A stretch of DNA of 64,000 nt. It comes from Bathynomus jamesi (lineage: Eukaryota; Arthropoda; Malacostraca; Isopoda; Cirolanidae). The position numbers were made by a program, and so were the translations under genes. Shown piece by piece: positions 41,774-51,461 of the stretch. Each line of letters opens with the position of its first letter. Within the stretch, counting starts at the first letter, position 1. The notes beneath the pieces are model-generated. The model was given only the letters and a program-made list of their open reading frames with translations, had not been told where the DNA came from and searched no databases. The DNA lies in assembly GCA_023014485.1 (NCBI GenBank), contig JAJOZX010001568.1:38501-102500 (forward strand). The letters are read 5' to 3'.

Positions 41774-42050
41774 CTTTACTATCGCTATTATAATGGACAC
41801 TGCTCTTCTGGACTCTCTAACTGCATGATTTCTCCTTTAAGTAAAGCACGCAGCACCAGACTTTCTACACTTCCTCATTCCTTTTCTGTTCAACTCTCTA
41901 ACGTAAAGATTAATCGGTATTTTCAATCTTTCATATACTCAACCTGTCAACCCTGGAACAATCTTCCTCAGTCCATCTTTCCCCCTGTTTATAACCTCCC
42001 ATCTTTCAAACGTACAGTGTCCAGGCATCTCAAAAACCCTGGACCTTGAT
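40536..42050 (+). pseudogene. LINE G reverse transcriptase, broken
   Basis: Frames read LISCLSKVFESILNMKILKY-type text, QYGFRKGRSTGDLLACLSDS, LDVSKVFDRVWHKSLISKLP, INSGVPQGSVLSPTLFLLFI, then SYANDSTLHFST, where the catalytic YADD is changed to YAND. The rest has SDWGRENLAIFNASKIQFL and, in other frames, RPCMEYASHVWG-like and PWNNLPQSIFPPVYNLPSFK text. Frame changes are near 40700, 40900, 41505 and 41730 (a CT run). The changed catalytic Asp and the frameshifts make it inactive. Confidence 0.85.
41729..41777. repeat. (CT)n run inside the LINE G gene
   Basis: CT expansion within RT coding sequence; the related LINE H has only a short CTCTCTC here. Confidence 0.9.
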
Positions 42051-42118
42051 TTGACTCTCTTCTTCTATGCGGGCCGCTTTTGCGGCATTCGCCCTTGGTC
42101 TCTCCTTCCTGCATTAAA

Positions 42119-42545
42119 AATAATTAGAATCAATAATGTAAGTAGTATGACCTCAAAATGTTAGAGTGCAATGCAATTGCAAATGGTGCAAGATGTTGCA
42201 AGGGCGCCAACCCCCACCCCCTTTGTTGCAAATAACCCATAGTGCCAACCCCCACCCCCATTTTTTGCAAGGCACCCCCTAAATGGGGAGGGGAATGTTG
42301 CAACTTGGAGGCGGAGTTATCCCCCAAGCTGCAATGAACCCCGCTGGGGGAGACCTAACCTAAGAGAGAGAGAAAGGAAGAGAGCTGTTCGCTTGACAGC
42401 AGCCAAGCGCATATTAAGACTTCAGCCGAGCGGCCGTTGTCTTATAGGGCCCCTAATCAGCCAGTGCGTGCCTCCGGGGATCATCAGCCAGTTGGCTTAA
42501 TCAGCCAGTGCCTCCAGGCATCATCAGCCAAAAAAAAAATAAAAA
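42119..42545. other. GC-rich stretch, no gene
   Basis: Contains two CCAACCCCCACCCCC words and several ATCAGCCAGT words (about 42445-42530). No coding or transposon signature was recognised. Confidence 0.4.
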
Positions 42546-42581
<36 letters not shown>

Positions 42582-42694
42582 TTCCTAAAAGTAGGTCTAA
42601 GGTGGCATGTAAACATCCTTCCACGGCTCGTAGGGGCAGGACCCCGTTATTGCAACACTCGATCATGTTGTTTATCTGTTTATTTCCCTCTCTC

Positions 42695-42726
<32 letters not shown>

Positions 42727-42782
42727 ACCAAAGGTTTTATATATATATATATAAATATATATATATATTTATATATATATCC

Positions 42783-42860
42783 CCGTTAAAAGTTAGGTCT
42801 AAGGTGGAGTGTAAAGCTTCACCAGAATGAACAATTCGGACGGGAAGCAAAGACGAGCTT
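42783..42860 (+). mobile_element. SINE 3' fragment
   Basis: GTTAGGTCTAAGGTGGAGTG, AATGAACAATTCGGACGGGA: the tail half of the dimeric SINE. Just upstream, 42720-42740 carries another SINE end (AACCAAAGGTTTTATAT). Confidence 0.75.
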
Positions 42861-43576
42861 ATATATGTAAATTTCCGGAAAAAAGTTCATCTAAAAATTC
42901 GTGTAAGCATCTTTCTGCATTAATTATCTCACTCTCCGTCTGACTTAAGTCTAATATTACTGTCTTTTTCATCTGTAACAATTAAAACAGGACAAATGGT
43001 GCACGATGCATTAAAATGTACAGCACAAATTAATAAATAGAAAGGAATATGGTAAAGGTGAAAGCGCTATAAACAAAAATTGATTCGCTGTTTCGTGTTT
43101 ATCGCTGTTAATCGTGGTTTTTCTACAAAAAATTTTAATTACGGACCATAAAGCCCTTCCATGCTGAATGTTTCTCATATATATATATATGTTTTATTTC
43201 TTTATTGTCGAATCTCTGATTTCCAAGATTCGAGATAAGATACGCATTTTAAATTATACCTCACAGATGCGGCTTAATTTAGTTCGCACGAGAGCGTGTT
43301 TAATGTACATCTTTGTTTTTATCTATTCTATCTGCTCAAATATCATTCACTTTCAAGGCACCATAAACCATAGTTTGCGTTTTTCTGAAGCATACGGGAA
43401 TTGTACCTAATATATCTTCCAATATCACGAAATCCTTTCCCAACAAACGAGATTGTACAGGCGAATTGTACCCATAAAACGTTTCACACTCCAAACTCAA
43501 CTCTCTCTCTCTCTCTCTCGAATACAAGATCGTAAAACAAGGCTTTTCTCCAAGAATGGGGATATCTGACACGTCC
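42861..43576. other. No recognisable feature
   Basis: No supported gene; a short (TC)n run lies at about 43499-43520. Confidence 0.4.
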
Positions 43577-44240
43577 TGGCTTAACCCGCCAGTTGACTTA
43601 GAAGGCCTAACCAACCATTTAGTATAATTAAATAATAATAACGCTTATATATACATCCAAAAGAATTAAATAAAACACCATCACATCACTGTTTATTTAA
43701 AAAACTTATTGGATCCAATTTCACGAAATATATTGAAAATAAATATACATTCCTATACAAGCGAAGGAATATATGCAATCAAAAACAATAATAGCATAAG
43801 GACGAATTATTGGATTGGCATAATCCGTCAGCTGGCTTAATCCGCTAGTTGACTTAGAAGGCATAACCAGCCATTTGGTATAATTAAATAATTAATAATA
43901 ACAACGTTTATATATACACATCCAAAAGAATTAAATAAAACACCACCACATTACTCTTTATTTAGTCGAATTATTGGATTGGCATAACTCGTCAGCTGGC
44001 TTAATCCGTCAGTTGACTTAGAAGGCCTAACCAGCCATTTAGTATAATTAAATAATAATAATAATCATAACGTTTATATATACACAACTAAAAGAATTAA
44101 ATAAAACACCATCGCATCACTGTTTATGTAGACAAATTATTGGATCCATTTTCACGAAATTATATTGAAAATAAATATACATTCCTATACAAGCGAAGGA
44201 ATATATGCAATAAAAAATAATAATAGCATAAGAACTACGA
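43577..44240. repeat. Three-unit tandem array, long and short units
   Basis: Units begin near CTGGCTTAA(C/T)CCG at 43577, 43832 and 43998. Each has AGTTGACTTAGAAGGC, AACCA(A/G)CCATTT and AAAGAATTAAATAAAACACC. Units 1 and 3 are about 250 bp; unit 2 is about 165 bp because it lacks the block with TATACATTCCTATACAAGCG. Satellite-like. Confidence 0.85.
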
Positions 44241-44294
44241 ACGAGGAGTATATATATATATATATATAATAAAAAAATAATAATATACAAACCC

Positions 44295-44368
44295 GGACCT
44301 ATCCAAATTGTTCATCCCGGCGAAGGTCAAGCGTGTCACTCCACCTTAGACTTACAGTTTAACGTCCA
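44295..44368 (-). mobile_element. SINE 3' fragment
   Basis: The inverse of the SINE tail: CAAATTGTTCATCC, GAAGGTCAAGC and TCCACCTTAGACTTACAGTT are present. Confidence 0.75.
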
Positions 44369-44369
44369 A

Positions 44370-44537
44370 ATTTGACCCAGTATAAATTAGTGTCTTTAAC
44401 GAATATTTTTCGACTTTAACTTAAAATTATAAAGCGAACTAAAACTACAAAACGATGCCTGTAAATCCATTATTTACACCCCGTCAAAAAATAATCTTAA
44501 AAACTCGAATACATTCTGGAAAATTTTGCTTATATAT

Positions 44538-44582
<45 letters not shown>

Positions 44583-45480
44583 TATATATATATACACACA
44601 CATTTTTATTACCTAAAAATGCGTTACCATACACTCAAACCTTTCCGTATAAAAATCAACGCGAAAAGGAAACACAGATCAATTTTGAGGCAAAGCGGTT
44701 TGGAAGTCTAGAATCCAACGAGAAGATTAAAAAAAAAATTTGACCGCGAAAATGCTCGCTATGAGTAGAAATTTTGAAAATGATGGGCGCCATCTTGAAA
44801 AACAGTTACAATGATTGTTAAGGAATGAAAATCGAAATTGCTTACAAATTGAGTAACATAATGCATCTTGCTATTTAAATAATCGAACTCGAATATTTAT
44901 TAATGCGATAATATGGATAGCAACAATTTTGAACGAAATATAAGGCAACGTGGGAAGCCCTTATATTTATATAAAGGAACACCACTTGCCACCAAAATGT
45001 GGTAATTAAGACTTTTTAACATTCCTTCATTATTATATTTCATTATTTATTCTACTTTCTATTCATTTTCTCTCTATCTTTCATCGTTCTCTTTACTCTC
45101 GTTTCGCTGTACTTTATAAATAAGTGACCGAGTTTGAGAAGCCGTTATAATTTGAACCGGGCATTGGGGATTGGGGGGGGGGGGAATAATATACAACCGA
45201 TTAATACTTTACTAACTTCATTTATACGAAAGCACTTTTAGATAAAACCGGGCAATGCGAGGGGGTGGGGGTAGTAACGTAGCACTATTCTAAATGTACA
45301 CCGTAACACACACAAAATCACCTTCTTAGCTCCAATACCGACCAATGACTGAAGGGTATTTCTGCCCAGACAAACGTTTTCATGAGCTAAAAACATATTC
45401 ACAATCAGGCTAACTCTGCGTATTGTCGAAAACATTTAAAAACGTAGAACATTGGGTTCTATCCGTCAATAAAGAATTAT
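44370..45480. other. No gene; contains a (TA)n array
   Basis: TA runs at about 44530-44595, an ATGGGCGCCATCTTG word near 44781, and G-rich runs near 45170 and 45260. No supported gene. Confidence 0.45.
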
Positions 45481-45488
45481 GAAATGCT

Positions 45489-45489
<1 letters not shown>

Positions 45490-45546
<57 letters not shown>

Positions 45547-45671
45547 ATCTACTAAGTCCATTTTAATCCGGTCCAAGATGGTTCAGTCTCGTAAAATTTC
45601 CAATTATTTATTTTTTTATTTATTTATTTTTACTTATTTATTATTTTTATTTATTTATTTATTTATTTTAT

Positions 45672-45720
<49 letters not shown>

Positions 45721-45722
45721 AT
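45490..45722. repeat. (TA)n arrays and (TTTA)n-rich stretch
   Basis: TA runs at 45490-45543 and 45677-45722 flank a TTTATTTATT-rich region. Confidence 0.9.
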
Positions 45723-45762
45723 GTTTGTGTACATATATATATTTTTTTGGGGTGGGTGGGGG

Positions 45763-46395
45763 CAGTGGCGGTCCTAGCTTACATGACGCCCTGGGCGAAC
45801 CTCACCTTCAGCGCCCCCCCCCCTGTTCGCCAACACACACACATTCGAATCCCCCCAAAATAAAGGACAGACATAACTCTTTCACAAAATAACTTTTTAT
45901 TGGACTAATTGTTGGAACTTCAGAACCAAAACAAAGACTCAAATTTCTGAATTTTACAAATCCTTCATCACGTAAATAGAATAACTCACTTAAGAGAATG
46001 TAATTATGATACTATGAACAGGAAAAATACAAATTAAATTACACAACTGCCATAAATAAACTAGAGAATCAAATTTCTAAATTGTACAAATGCTCTATCA
46101 CATAAATAGAATAAGACACTTAAGAGAGGGTAATTATTATGCTACACTTTGAACAAGAAACAAAATAAATTGCACCACAGCACACAACTGCCATCTAAAG
46201 CCTGACTCTTCTTACCTTCCTTGATGCAAAGTCATTGATCTTTTATTATTTATTTTTTTATTTTTTTTTTTATTTATTTCTTTATTTATTTATTCTTATT
46301 TTTATTTTTATTTTTTTTGCAGGCGCTCATGCCGCCCCTCCACAAATGCCGCCCTGTGCGGCTGCCCATATTGCCCATATGAGGAACCGCCACTG
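45763..46395. mobile_element. hAT-type non-autonomous element, 633 bp
   Basis: The ends CAGTGGCGGTCCTAGC and, inverted, CAGTGGCGGTTCCTCATATG are flanked by a perfect 8-bp duplication GGTGGGGG (45755-45762, 46396-46403). The interior has two diverged tandem units of about 150 bp (45935-46200) around ATAGAATAA(C/G)(T/A)CACTTAAGAGA. No coding capacity. Confidence 0.9.
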
Positions 46396-46403
46396 GGTGG
46401 GGG

Positions 46404-46740
46404 ATAAAATACAAAAATTAAGTTGTTGAAACGAATGAACAAATTAACATTTTTGTAGGAATTCCGCCATTTTGTCGAAACGGAAAATCACCGAAATGAA
46501 AATCGCCGAAACCTAATTTGAACTCATACTTACCCTAATCTAACTTAGCCCAGTTACGCCTAACTTAAGTCATTTAAATATAACCTCATACGAGTGAATT
46601 TAACCTAATCACTTCTACCATGAACGTAGTAGTCTGACCTTTTAAGTTAGGTTAGATTAAGTTTTGATAATTTTCAGTTCCGAGAAAAAATGAATTTCTT
46701 CGCAATTTCTCTACTTTACTTCTGTGGCCATATATATAAT
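46404..46740. other. No recognisable feature
   Basis: AT-rich sequence with repeated CGCCGAAA/CACCGAAA words at 46485-46510 and CTAACTTA words; no gene. Confidence 0.4.
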
Positions 46741-46820
46741 GATGGGGCTGTTTAACCTCCTCCGCAACATCTAAGTATGACGGAGGGAACCTAAAGCTTT
46801 ACATGGGATCCGAAATATAA
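46741..46820 (-). repeat. LINE 3' UTR-like fragment
   Basis: Its inverse resembles the CR1/L2-like LINE 3' UTR at 19680-19735 (TTCGGA-CCCACGTAAAATTG...CCTCCG), with many changes. Confidence 0.4.
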
Positions 46821-46890
46821 CGGTCATCACTTAAATATTTGTACTGTAATATTTTGTAAATGACCCACTTAGGAGTGTGACGTGTTAGAA

Positions 46891-47520
46891 ATGGATTCTG
46901 TAGAAAAATTCAGGTTCACGAGCCCATCCACATGTATTATATCTGGCCCTACAGGATGTGGTAAAACTGTGTTTATTCTTAAAATCATTCAAGAAAAGGG
47001 AGAGATGTTCTCAAAATTTGTGCATAAAGTTATATAGTGTTGATCGACGTATCAATCAGTGTTCAACGAGCACCAAGATGATATTTTGTTCCACAAAGGT
47101 GTATATGACGTTAATTCGTTAAAGGGAAATGAACATACAGTCATTGTAATTGACGATCTCATGTTGGAGATGGATAAAACGTTTGCCGAGACATTTACAG
47201 TGCTCTCCCACCATCTTAACATAAGCGTATTCTTCATCAACCAGAATCTATTTTTCAAAAATAGATACATGCGCGATGTGTCGCTAAATACACAATATCT
47301 AGTCTTATTCGCGCAACGTAGAGATGTGTCACAAATTGGAGTATTAGCCAATCAAATGTTCCCGAATCAGCGTAAGGAGTTTTTGGAGGTTTATAAAGAG
47401 GCCACAAACCAGCGTTATGGATATTTGCTTTGTGACCTTCACCCGCGAAACACGTTTAGGGTGCTTCTAAGAACGAATATATTCCCAAGCGAACCTGAAA
47501 CGGTGTATATTCCAGAATGA
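46891..47520 (+). pseudogene. Packaging-type ATPase of a Maverick/adintovirus-like element
   Basis: The frame begins MDSVEKFRFTSP and has a Walker A motif GPTGCGKT near residue 20 and a Walker B motif HTVIVIDDLM near residue 90. The rest has LSHHLNISVFFINQ and NTQYLVLF, the layout of the FtsK/HerA-like DNA-packaging ATPases of Mavericks, adintoviruses and related elements. Two in-frame stops, TAG at 47035 and TGA at 47041, lie between Walker A and B; otherwise the frame is open to TGA at 47518. The next gene's ATG overlaps this stop. Being an old genomic copy, it is described only as found. The assignment is by motif; the exact lineage is uncertain. Confidence 0.7.
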
Positions 47521-47840
47521 CAAATAGGCTAAAGAAATACCGTGAATTAATAAAAATCTATCAACGATTGCCCAGGGCACTGCAGCAGATGTTTGTTAAA
47601 TATATCGACTCTGACTTTTTAAAATGCATCTGTGAAATCTCTCTTAATGTTATAAAATGTAATGTGTCAATGAAACCCTCTCAGAAGGATCGCTTACGTC
47701 GTTACAAGAACATAATACGAGCGCTCGCTCATAAAAGTCAAACTGTGGGTAAGAAAAAGCGCATTGTTGTACAAAGAGGAGGATCATTCCTACCCATCTT
47801 ATTTTCAGTTTTGGGTCCTTTACTGACTAGATTAATATAA
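47517..47840 (+). CDS. Small basic protein, adenovirus pX-like C-terminus
   Basis: A 107-residue basic protein. The start overlaps the ATPase stop (ATGA). The N-terminal two thirds are Lys/Arg-rich and probably helical; near the C-terminus KKKRIVVQRGGSFLPILF is a basic stretch followed by a GG-hydrophobic segment that runs to the end (VLGPLLTRL). This basic-then-hydrophobic GG.LP pattern resembles core/minor-capsid peptides (pX type) of adenoviruses and adintovirus-like elements. The frame is intact. The stop TAA overlaps the next ATG (TAATG), so the three genes are packed as in a virus genome. The role in DNA condensation or capsid assembly is inferred from the pattern and neighbours only. 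Confidence 0.55.
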   Translation: MTNRLKKYRELIKIYQRLPRALQQMFVKYIDSDFLKCICEISLNVIKCNVSMKPSQKDRLRRYKNIIRALAHKSQTVGKKKRIVVQRGGSFLPILFSVLGPLLTRLI

Positions 47841-48204
47841 TGAAGAAGGTGGTTGTGATTCCGCACGAGGTGTGTTTCATTGCAAAGTTCAAAGACTCCA
47901 GACACGGCTCTAGAACCCCGTAAAAGTAGACTTAAAAGAATGGAAAGCGAGTTGCTACCCATGTTAAACAGTGAAAAGTCACCTGATGAGAAAAGGATCT
48001 TGTACCAAGAGGCTTTGCAGAAATTTCTTCATGAGTACGAGGACTATAAGAATCCTACAGAGCTCCCCGTGGTTATTAGGCACAGCGCGAGTAGTGCTGA
48101 GCATGGCGACACAGGACCTGGCCCCGACGTTAGAGATGACCAACCAAAGAGCAACGGAACACAACACATCGAACATGTGCTAAAAAACATCCTCCCACAT
48201 ACAT
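47840..48204 (+). pseudogene. Third gene of the Maverick-like cluster, truncated
   Basis: It starts MKKVVVIPHEVCFIAKF at 47840, with a frame change near 47890 and then an open frame with SRLKRMESELLPMLNSEK and YQEALQKFLHEYEDYKN, a likely coiled coil or helical bundle. A small conserved protein of this kind follows the ATPase and pX-like genes in related invertebrate elements, as far as I recall; its function is unknown. After LKNILPHTL the sequence runs into a mariner at about 48205, so the C-terminus is lost. Confidence 0.5.
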
Positions 48205-48815
48205 TGAGGAATCGGTCATTTTGTTTTGCCTGGAAGATTAACAGGAGAATCATATTCCAATTTTTTTTAGGAATGATTTAAGCGATTTACTAGATGAAGT
48301 TCCTCTTGGTGTCCGACGTCGTATGTAATTTATGCATGATGTCGCTCCGCCTCATTTTAGTCGAATAGCCAGAGACTATTTGGATAACCATTTCCCTGAT
48401 AAATGGATAGGCCGTGGAGGACCCATTGCGTCGCCTGCTCGCTCACAGGCCCTGAATCAACCCGATTTTTACCTGTGGGGGTCATCTGAAATCCATCGTT
48501 TACGTGACACCCATTGACAACGTTGAAATGCTTCGCCAACGTGTAGAATAAGGATGCCAGAAAATCCAAGCAATACCTGGAATGTTTGAACGCGTCAGGC
48601 AGTCTATGACGAGGCGTGTTCAGGCGTGTATTGAAGCGCAAGGCGGTCATTTTGAGCACTTTCTTTAAAGGTAAGGCGGATACTTGCTGGAACACATAAC
48701 GGGCTGTAACTCCGAAACAAAGTGATTTCAGGCATATGTTTATATAAACTTTTTCATTGTTTTCAGGTCCTGAATCCATCCTGAAAGTGCGTCCCACATG
48801 TTATGAAACACCCTG
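48205..48815 (+). mobile_element. Mariner-like element, 3' half
   Basis: The transposase remnant reads VLPGRLTGESYSNFF, LSDLLDEVPLGVRRRM, then FMHDVAPPHFSRIARDYLDN, WIGRGGPIA and NQPDFYLWG, and the end EAQGGHFEHFL. The second motif has DVAPPH for the usual DGAP.H and the third SQALNQPDF for SPDLNPLDF, so it is also mutated. The 3' end is GAAACACCCTG at 48815 next to TA. The 5' half and left TIR are absent; the left edge is the break with the Maverick-like genes. Confidence 0.8.
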
Positions 48816-48843
48816 TATATATATATATTATATATATATATAT

Positions 48844-48903
<60 letters not shown>
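48816..48903. repeat. (TA)n followed by (GA)n
   Basis: Compound microsatellite between two mariner-type elements. Confidence 0.95.
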
Positions 48904-48907
<4 letters not shown>

Positions 48908-49245
48908 GGCGCAAAAGTTGCGCATCATAAGAATTTTCAGTGTTGACTATAATATATAATTTTTTTTTTTTTAGGTAGGGGATGGCTGCGAAATTAACAA
49001 TAGACGAGAGGGTGAGCTTGGTTTTAATGTATGGAATACCAGGTACAACAAATCGATGAATCGGTACAGAATTTTAATTTTGTACCGATCCATCGATTTG
49101 TTGTACCTGGTATTCCCTACATTAAAACTAAGCTCACCCTCTCGTCTATTGTTAATTTCGCAGCCATCCCCTACCTAAAAGAAAAGAAATAATATATTAT
49201 AATCAACACTGAAAATTCCTATGATGCGCGACTTTTACGCCACCC
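48904..49245. mobile_element. Mariner-type foldback MITE
   Basis: A near-perfect inverted repeat: arms 48904-49068 and 49081-49245 around a 13-bp loop. The outer ends are GGGTGGCGCAAAAGTTGCGC. Each arm contains the transposase start (MAAKLTIDERVSLVLMYG, left frame 48982-49059). It appears to be a TIR plus gene start duplicated in inverse, and should form a long RNA hairpin if transcribed. Confidence 0.9.
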
Positions 49246-49269
49246 TATATATTACTACGTACAATACTT

Positions 49270-49911
49270 AAATTTTTGAACATTAACGTAGTATTTTCAT
49301 ATGACAATATTGTGAAAAATATCATAGTAAAGCATAGTCCTACCAATAATTCAGGCATCATCTATAAAATTGGTTATAAACAATGTGACTCCTTTTATCA
49401 TACATTGAACAGAAGAGAAGAAGATTTGCACACGCGTGTAAAGCAGCATCAACATTCCGTTAGAACGGGAAAGTCGTCCAATGCCCTTTTTTGTCCATTT
49501 GTCAGAGTTATCCAATATCCCACTGTATTCATTGGAATAATGCTTCAGTTTTGTTTCACTCAAGCAACATTGTTAATAGAAACATTCTTAAGTCTGCCAT
49601 TATTCAACTTACGAACAATTTTAACATTTGCCAGGGCCTTTTTTCGTTATCTGTTACTTTGAATTAATTCAGAACGGATTCAGACAACATAAGGACAAGG
49701 CGTTAAAACTCTGATAGCTTTTCCATGTAAATTGTATGCTCCTCCTACAATATTTTTCGCCACCAGTCATATTATAATTTTTTTTTTTTATAAATTTTTT
49801 CTTTGTGACCTATATACAGTCTTAATCTTGTTATTAATTTCAGTGATCATGAGAGTGTCATTAGACGAGAGCGCTTGAGCACTATTTCGTGTTTTCTTTT
49901 TCCTTCGTGAT

Positions 49912-49912
<1 letters not shown>
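49270..49912 (+). mobile_element. PLE family E, 3' part
   Basis: The GIY-YIG remnant reads SPTNNSGIIYKIGYKQCDSF, then DLHTRVKQHQHSVRTGKSSN, with the YVGQTG-type centre lost to a small frame shift. The 3' UTR shares CATGTAAATTGTATGCTCCT-like sequence and the tail TCTTTTTCCTTCGTG with the inverted pair at 5334-6862. A hammerhead-like core lies at 49843-49880. It ends at a TA array. Confidence 0.75.
49843..49880 (+). ncRNA. Hammerhead-like core (PLE E), degenerate
   Basis: ATGAGAGTGTC, ATTA, GAC, then GAGAGCG: stem II is kept but the second box is GAGA instead of GAAA, so it is probably inactive. Confidence 0.4.
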
Positions 49913-49943
<31 letters not shown>

Positions 49944-49965
49944 ATATTATATATATATATACTGT
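49913..49965. repeat. (TA)n microsatellite
   Basis: TA run at the PLE E end. Confidence 0.9.
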
Positions 49966-49997
49966 ATACCAGATATATATACTATACATACATATAT

Positions 49998-50084
49998 ACT
50001 ATATACCAGAGAGGAGGGGCGACAAGCTTGACCTTCGCGAAATAAGGAATCATCGCGTGGAACCTTTGTAAGGTTGTAAGGTGT
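49998..50084 (+). mobile_element. Rex1-like LINE 3' tail
   Basis: GGGGCGACAAGCTTGACCTT and GGAATCATCGCGTGGAACCT match the inverse of 29820-29880. It sits tail to tail with the SINE at 50087-50389. Confidence 0.75.
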
Positions 50085-50086
50085 AT

Positions 50087-50389
50087 ATAACCTTGGTTAA
50101 CCTTGGTTTTGCTTCCGCCCGAATTGTTCATTCTGACAAAGGTCAAGTTTGTTACTCCATCTTAGACCTACAGTTTAACGTGGAATTCGAACCACGCCCC
50201 ACCAGTATCCCAGCGTCTTAACCACTAGGCTACCGAGGCTACCCATTTATCTACCAACCAATTTTTTTTTATTGTGTGGAAGGATGAACAGCTGGGTTTT
50301 GTTGCGCGCTGCCTGCCATCACCGGGTGTCGATCCTGAGGCCGATGAATTCGTAGTCAGCGATGCTAACCACTATACCACCGAAGCGCA
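50087..50389 (-). mobile_element. Dimeric tRNA-derived SINE, copy 4
   Basis: Full-length inverse copy: the tail (CCTTGGTTAACCTTGG) is at the left end, the unit-1 A box near 50365-50385. Both B boxes are recognisable but mutated (GTTCGAATTCC and GGATCGACACCC on the minus strand). Confidence 0.85.
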
Positions 50390-50737
50390 TGGGTATATAT
50401 ATATATTAGGGTGGTCCAAAATTTGGGCTAAAATTTAAAAATAATTGGAAATGCTCTCCACATGGCTGCTCTTATTTCTTTAGAAGTGAAGTGATTTTGT
50501 GCATAATATCTGTCGATTCAGTACAAAATAAGAGGTCGCTATGATTTTCACATTTTCAATTAATTAATTAGCTACTCATTTTCTACCCGCTCCATTTTTA
50601 GAGGACGCGGCAGTCACGCCACATTGATTCCGCCCACCTTTCTGAGGATAAATGCAAAAAACTTCACTTTTTTCTACGTGAAGGTCAAAATATGAAAATA
50701 AAAACCCACTCTAATAGACAGAGTTTATTTCCACGAC

Positions 50738-50769
50738 AGTTTCGACGCCCACTGGCATCCTCCTCGGGT
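50738..50769 (-). ncRNA. Hammerhead-like core (PLE D, left arm)
   Basis: On the minus strand: CCGAGGA, G, stem GATGCC / loop AGTG / stem GGCGTC, then GAAACTG. Stem II pairs completely, with one G-U pair. Confidence 0.55.
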
Positions 50770-51461
50770 AGATACAGAAACACGAATGAACCAAAACAAG
50801 AGGGAAAAACAGTCCAGGGACCGACCGTTAAGAAATTCGCACCTAGGTTAGATCCCATTCTCCCGACACCAGAAGGGCATTTTCATTAAGTACATTCGCG
50901 CAAATTTAAAACTATCTTCCTGTTCTAAACATACAGATTCTATTATATTTTTCTTACATAATTATTGAATTTATTATTAATTTTATTACATTTAATATTG
51001 CATAATTATTTATTACAGAAATTATACATTTATTATTACATTGGTTATTACATTATTGTTTATTATACATAACTTATAAACCGAAAAACGAATGAAAAAA
51101 GACGATTAGGAAACAATCCAGAGAAATTCGCACCTAGGTTAGATACCGTTCTCCCGACACTGGAAGGGCATTTTATTACAGGGTCCGCTTATAAGTACAT
51201 TCCCACAAATTAAAACTATCTTCTTGTTCTATACATACAGATTCTAATATTTTGACATAATTACTGCATTTATTATTACATTTACATTTGTTTAACATTT
51301 ATTATTATTACCTTTACCCTAATTATTAAATTTATAATATTACCTTTATTATTACATCTGTTGCATTTATATTTATTTCCACATTTATTACTTCCATTAT
51401 TACATTTACTAAAGGCGAGTAAGGAAACATTCCAATCCAGAGACATTTAAGAAATTTACAC

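Larger units (their letters stand above)
39655..42118 (+). mobile_element. LINE G (Jockey/I-like), interrupted by a MITE
   Basis: Coding fragments of the region before the RT (39655-40221: SREESFRRYRRHPTPDSHG, VAVSSDKAEFFAQTFASNS) and the RT (40536-42050), then a 3' UTR ending GCATTCGCCCTTGG...TGCATTAAAAATA. A hAT-type MITE splits it at 40222-40535. The related LINE at 58645-60016 has the same 3' tail. Confidence 0.8.

Noticed and set aside
43577..44240. CRISPR or LTR pair
   Set aside because: Three homologous units in direct tandem order with no unique spacers or coding interior.
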